From Bedellia somnulentella (lineage: Eukaryota > Arthropoda > Insecta > Lepidoptera > Bedelliidae), in contig OY755181.1 of the NCBI GenBank assembly GCA_963576735.1, positions 4,092,001 through 4,156,000 on the forward strand: a stretch of 64,000 nt of DNA, read 5' to 3'. A program made the translations under genes and the position numbers. The notes beneath the pieces are model-generated. The model saw nothing but the letters and a program-made list of their open reading frames with translations, made no database searches and was not told the origin of the DNA. This document shows, piece after piece, positions 62,465 to 64,000 of the stretch; the first letter of the stretch is position 1, and each line of letters starts with the position of its first letter.

Positions 62465-64000
62465 TCACTGTTCAAATTGGATAGTCCTTTTTGGTTTCGT
62501 CGGTGCTACTGCACTGTAGACTGGCTGTGGTTGTTGTAGGCGAGTGGACGTTGTCTCCCTCGTCGTATCGTGGTTACTCGTCGCTTCCGTTTTCTCAGAG
62601 CCCCTTCGCTTGTAGTACTTTACTAGTATGTACAGTGCTGCTGTACATGCAGCTCCCACCAGCAAGTAGAGTACAGCGTACTGGTGGATGTCGTGTGAGG
62701 ACAAGCCCGACGATGCCGATCTTTGTTCATCATCCTTTTGTAACTTTATCCGTTTGTCAAGCTCGATGTGTTGTAGAGTCTGATTGTTAGTTAAGGCTGG
62801 GCTACTCTCATTGATAAAGGTGAATTGAACTTGATCGCTGATGTGTAAGTTGACGTCGTTAGGAATGATAGGTATTTCCGGGTTCAGTTCGGTTCTGCTT
62901 CCATAGTGGTTGAATGCTAACAATGAGACGTCTTTTTTCTGTAGCATGCAGCCTTCTTGTAAGTCAAGCAAACCCGTTCGCGATAAGTTAGTTGATACGA
63001 TGCTGTTATCACATAAAAGTCTGGCGTTACAATTTTCACAACACATGTATAGCCAGCGGTTCGTTTTATGTAACTTGATCCAGTCGTCGCGGCAGCGTCG
63101 TTTTGTTTGTAAACATTGAATGTTCGATTGGTGTCCCAATAATTTTGCTTCGCATGGCGCTTCTGCATTATGTAAGTTATGAATAGGAAAGTTGGAAGTG
63201 CAAATGTAGTTATCTTTTTTTAATTGGGTGCATTGATTTATATCGTCCACCGTTAGTGATATAAATGTTTCTTTTCTGAAGTTGACTGCGATATGTGTCG
63301 TGGTAGGTATGACGGTAGTGACGTCACCGGTAGTTAACTGCATTGAAACCGGGATCGTATGAAAAGCTTCGTACTCTTCGTCGCTTGTGAGGGGTATATG
63401 AACTTCCAAAAGTAGAAAGGATGAAGTTACGCGCGCCTTTACGTACAGTATTTTGTACAGATCCTTCACGTTCTCTTCGATGTCTTTGATGGGCAGCGAC
63501 AGTCGTTTCGAGAGCCGTGCAGTGATCATATGGAGCTCGTATATAAGTTGTTTAAATGAGATCAGATGAATGTCTAGACGTCCGTTATGTATGTTCGCTA
63601 TGGTGTCTAGTAGCGTGTCTTGAGTTCGTTTCAGATTCCACATGATGAGGCTGGCTGTGAGAGATGCTGCGTTTAGGTCGTTCATGACTGACATTACTTC
63701 TGTTCTGTACACAATATTTGAAATTGTTTCGTTCGTGTGTACAATGTAGTCATGTATCGTTTCAAACTGTGTCAACATAAATTTTTCATTGTTTTTAATT
63801 ATGTTGTTTTCTGCCTCCACGATAGATGTCTGATTTTTCAGCAAACGTAATAAATAATTTTCGTTCGTCTGTATTTTTGATATATCATCTTGGTACTTGA
63901 GTGCGAAATTTTCGTCGAGGATCCCGAACAAAGTCCTCGCAATGTTCCCAACTCCGTTGATATAGCCTCTCTTACGTCTGTGTTGATTGTTGTTTAGTAA
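62465..64000 (-). CDS. env: Envelope (F-like fusion) protein of an errantivirus-like element, N-terminus outside the window
   Basis: The minus-strand frame is open to the window edge. It carries the furin-type cleavage site RRKR at 63,979-63,968 followed by the hydrophobic fusion-peptide segment GYINGVGNIARTLFGILDE, an arrangement shared by insect errantivirus Env and baculovirus F proteins. A long coiled-coil-like ectodomain with cysteines in its C-terminal third, one membrane span near 62,640-62,700 (AVLYLLVGAACTAALYILV) and a 60-residue basic tail follow. About 510 residues are present without a stop; only the surface subunit upstream of the cleavage site is missing. In the family the protein mediates membrane fusion and cell-to-cell transfer. 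No gag or pol of this element is in the window. Whether it is functional cannot be told. Confidence 0.88.
   Translation of the reverse strand, partial: LLNNNQHRRKRGYINGVGNIARTLFGILDENFALKYQDDISKIQTNENYLLRLLKNQTSIVEAENNIIKNNEKFMLTQFETIHDYIVHTNETISNIVYRTEVMSVMNDLNAASLTASLIMWNLKRTQDTLLDTIANIHNGRLDIHLISFKQLIYELHMITARLSKRLSLPIKDIEENVKDLYKILYVKARVTSSFLLLEVHIPLTSDEEYEAFHTIPVSMQLTTGDVTTVIPTTTHIAVNFRKETFISLTVDDINQCTQLKKDNYICTSNFPIHNLHNAEAPCEAKLLGHQSNIQCLQTKRRCRDDWIKLHKTNRWLYMCCENCNARLLCDNSIVSTNLSRTGLLDLQEGCMLQKKDVSLLAFNHYGSRTELNPEIPIIPNDVNLHISDQVQFTFINESSPALTNNQTLQHIELDKRIKLQKDDEQRSASSGLSSHDIHQYAVLYLLVGAACTAALYILVKYYKRRGSEKTEATSNHDTTRETTSTRLQQPQPVYSAVAPTKPKRTIQFEQ

Overview
The window is about 64 kb of AT-rich animal nuclear DNA, almost certainly insect and most likely from a moth or butterfly. 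The inference rests on the element families present: a lepidopteran-type tRNA-headed SINE, RTE-, Jockey- and Ty3/gypsy-type retroelements, mariner, hAT, piggyBac-like and Helitron relics, and an errantivirus-like env. No dense gene array, operon, rRNA, genuine tRNA gene or CRISPR array is visible. The names SINE-A, SINE-B and LINE-C are local labels used here.

The dominant signal is three interspersed families that share one kind of 3' end. SINE-A (about 370 bp) has a tRNA-derived head with A and B boxes. SINE-B (about 250 bp) starts near GTGTAGTGTCGGCTTAGAAT and ends in (GTAT)n. LINE-C is a 5'-truncated RTE-like LINE carrying the last ~90 codons of a polymerase. All three end in a CCCC-loop-GGG hairpin, then a GCCGTGAG/GGCGTGA block, then a TATG- or TTATG-type repeat. 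Several copies keep perfect 9-14 bp target-site duplications, so the three look like one LINE with two parasitic SINEs.

Layout. 0-11 kb: SINE copies, small inverted-repeat elements and a piggyBac-like TTAA element nested in a SINE-B. 11.6-15.1 kb: the only convincing host gene, a two-exon gene for a small basic secreted protein whose intron is full of SINE-B. 15.8-17.9 kb: SINEs and a LINE-C tail. 17.9-20.7 kb: a 5'-truncated non-LTR retrotransposon with a reverse transcriptase (LDD active site), a Cys/His cluster and a restriction-like endonuclease, broken by one frameshift. 22.2-23.4 kb: a CACTG-ended DNA transposon with a decayed transposase-like gene. 26.0-27.2 kb: a foldback element inside a SINE-A. 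28.5-29.3 kb: a solo LTR inside LINE-C and a second TTAA element. 34.4-36.2 kb: a tRNA-like inverted-repeat element with a Helitron nearby.

36,206-41,382 is a nearly pristine Ty3/gypsy-type element: two 258-bp LTRs differing at one base, a 4-bp target duplication, a tRNA-Trp-type primer site, gag, pol with all catalytic motifs, and an additional 91-residue reading frame predicted to be N-myristoylated with one membrane span. 43.0-45.0 kb: a 2-kb DNA transposon invaded by a LINE. 54.1-58.4 kb: a hAT element (8-bp duplication) inside a mariner that itself abuts an RTE-like LINE. 60.0-62.0 kb: a Jockey-like LINE relic on the minus strand. 62.5 kb to the window end: an errantivirus-like envelope gene on the minus strand, cut by the window edge just upstream of a furin-type site.

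All assignments come from reading the sequence and recalled family features; no database search was possible. Coordinates of old repeats are good to about 5-20 bp; those with stated target duplications are exact.
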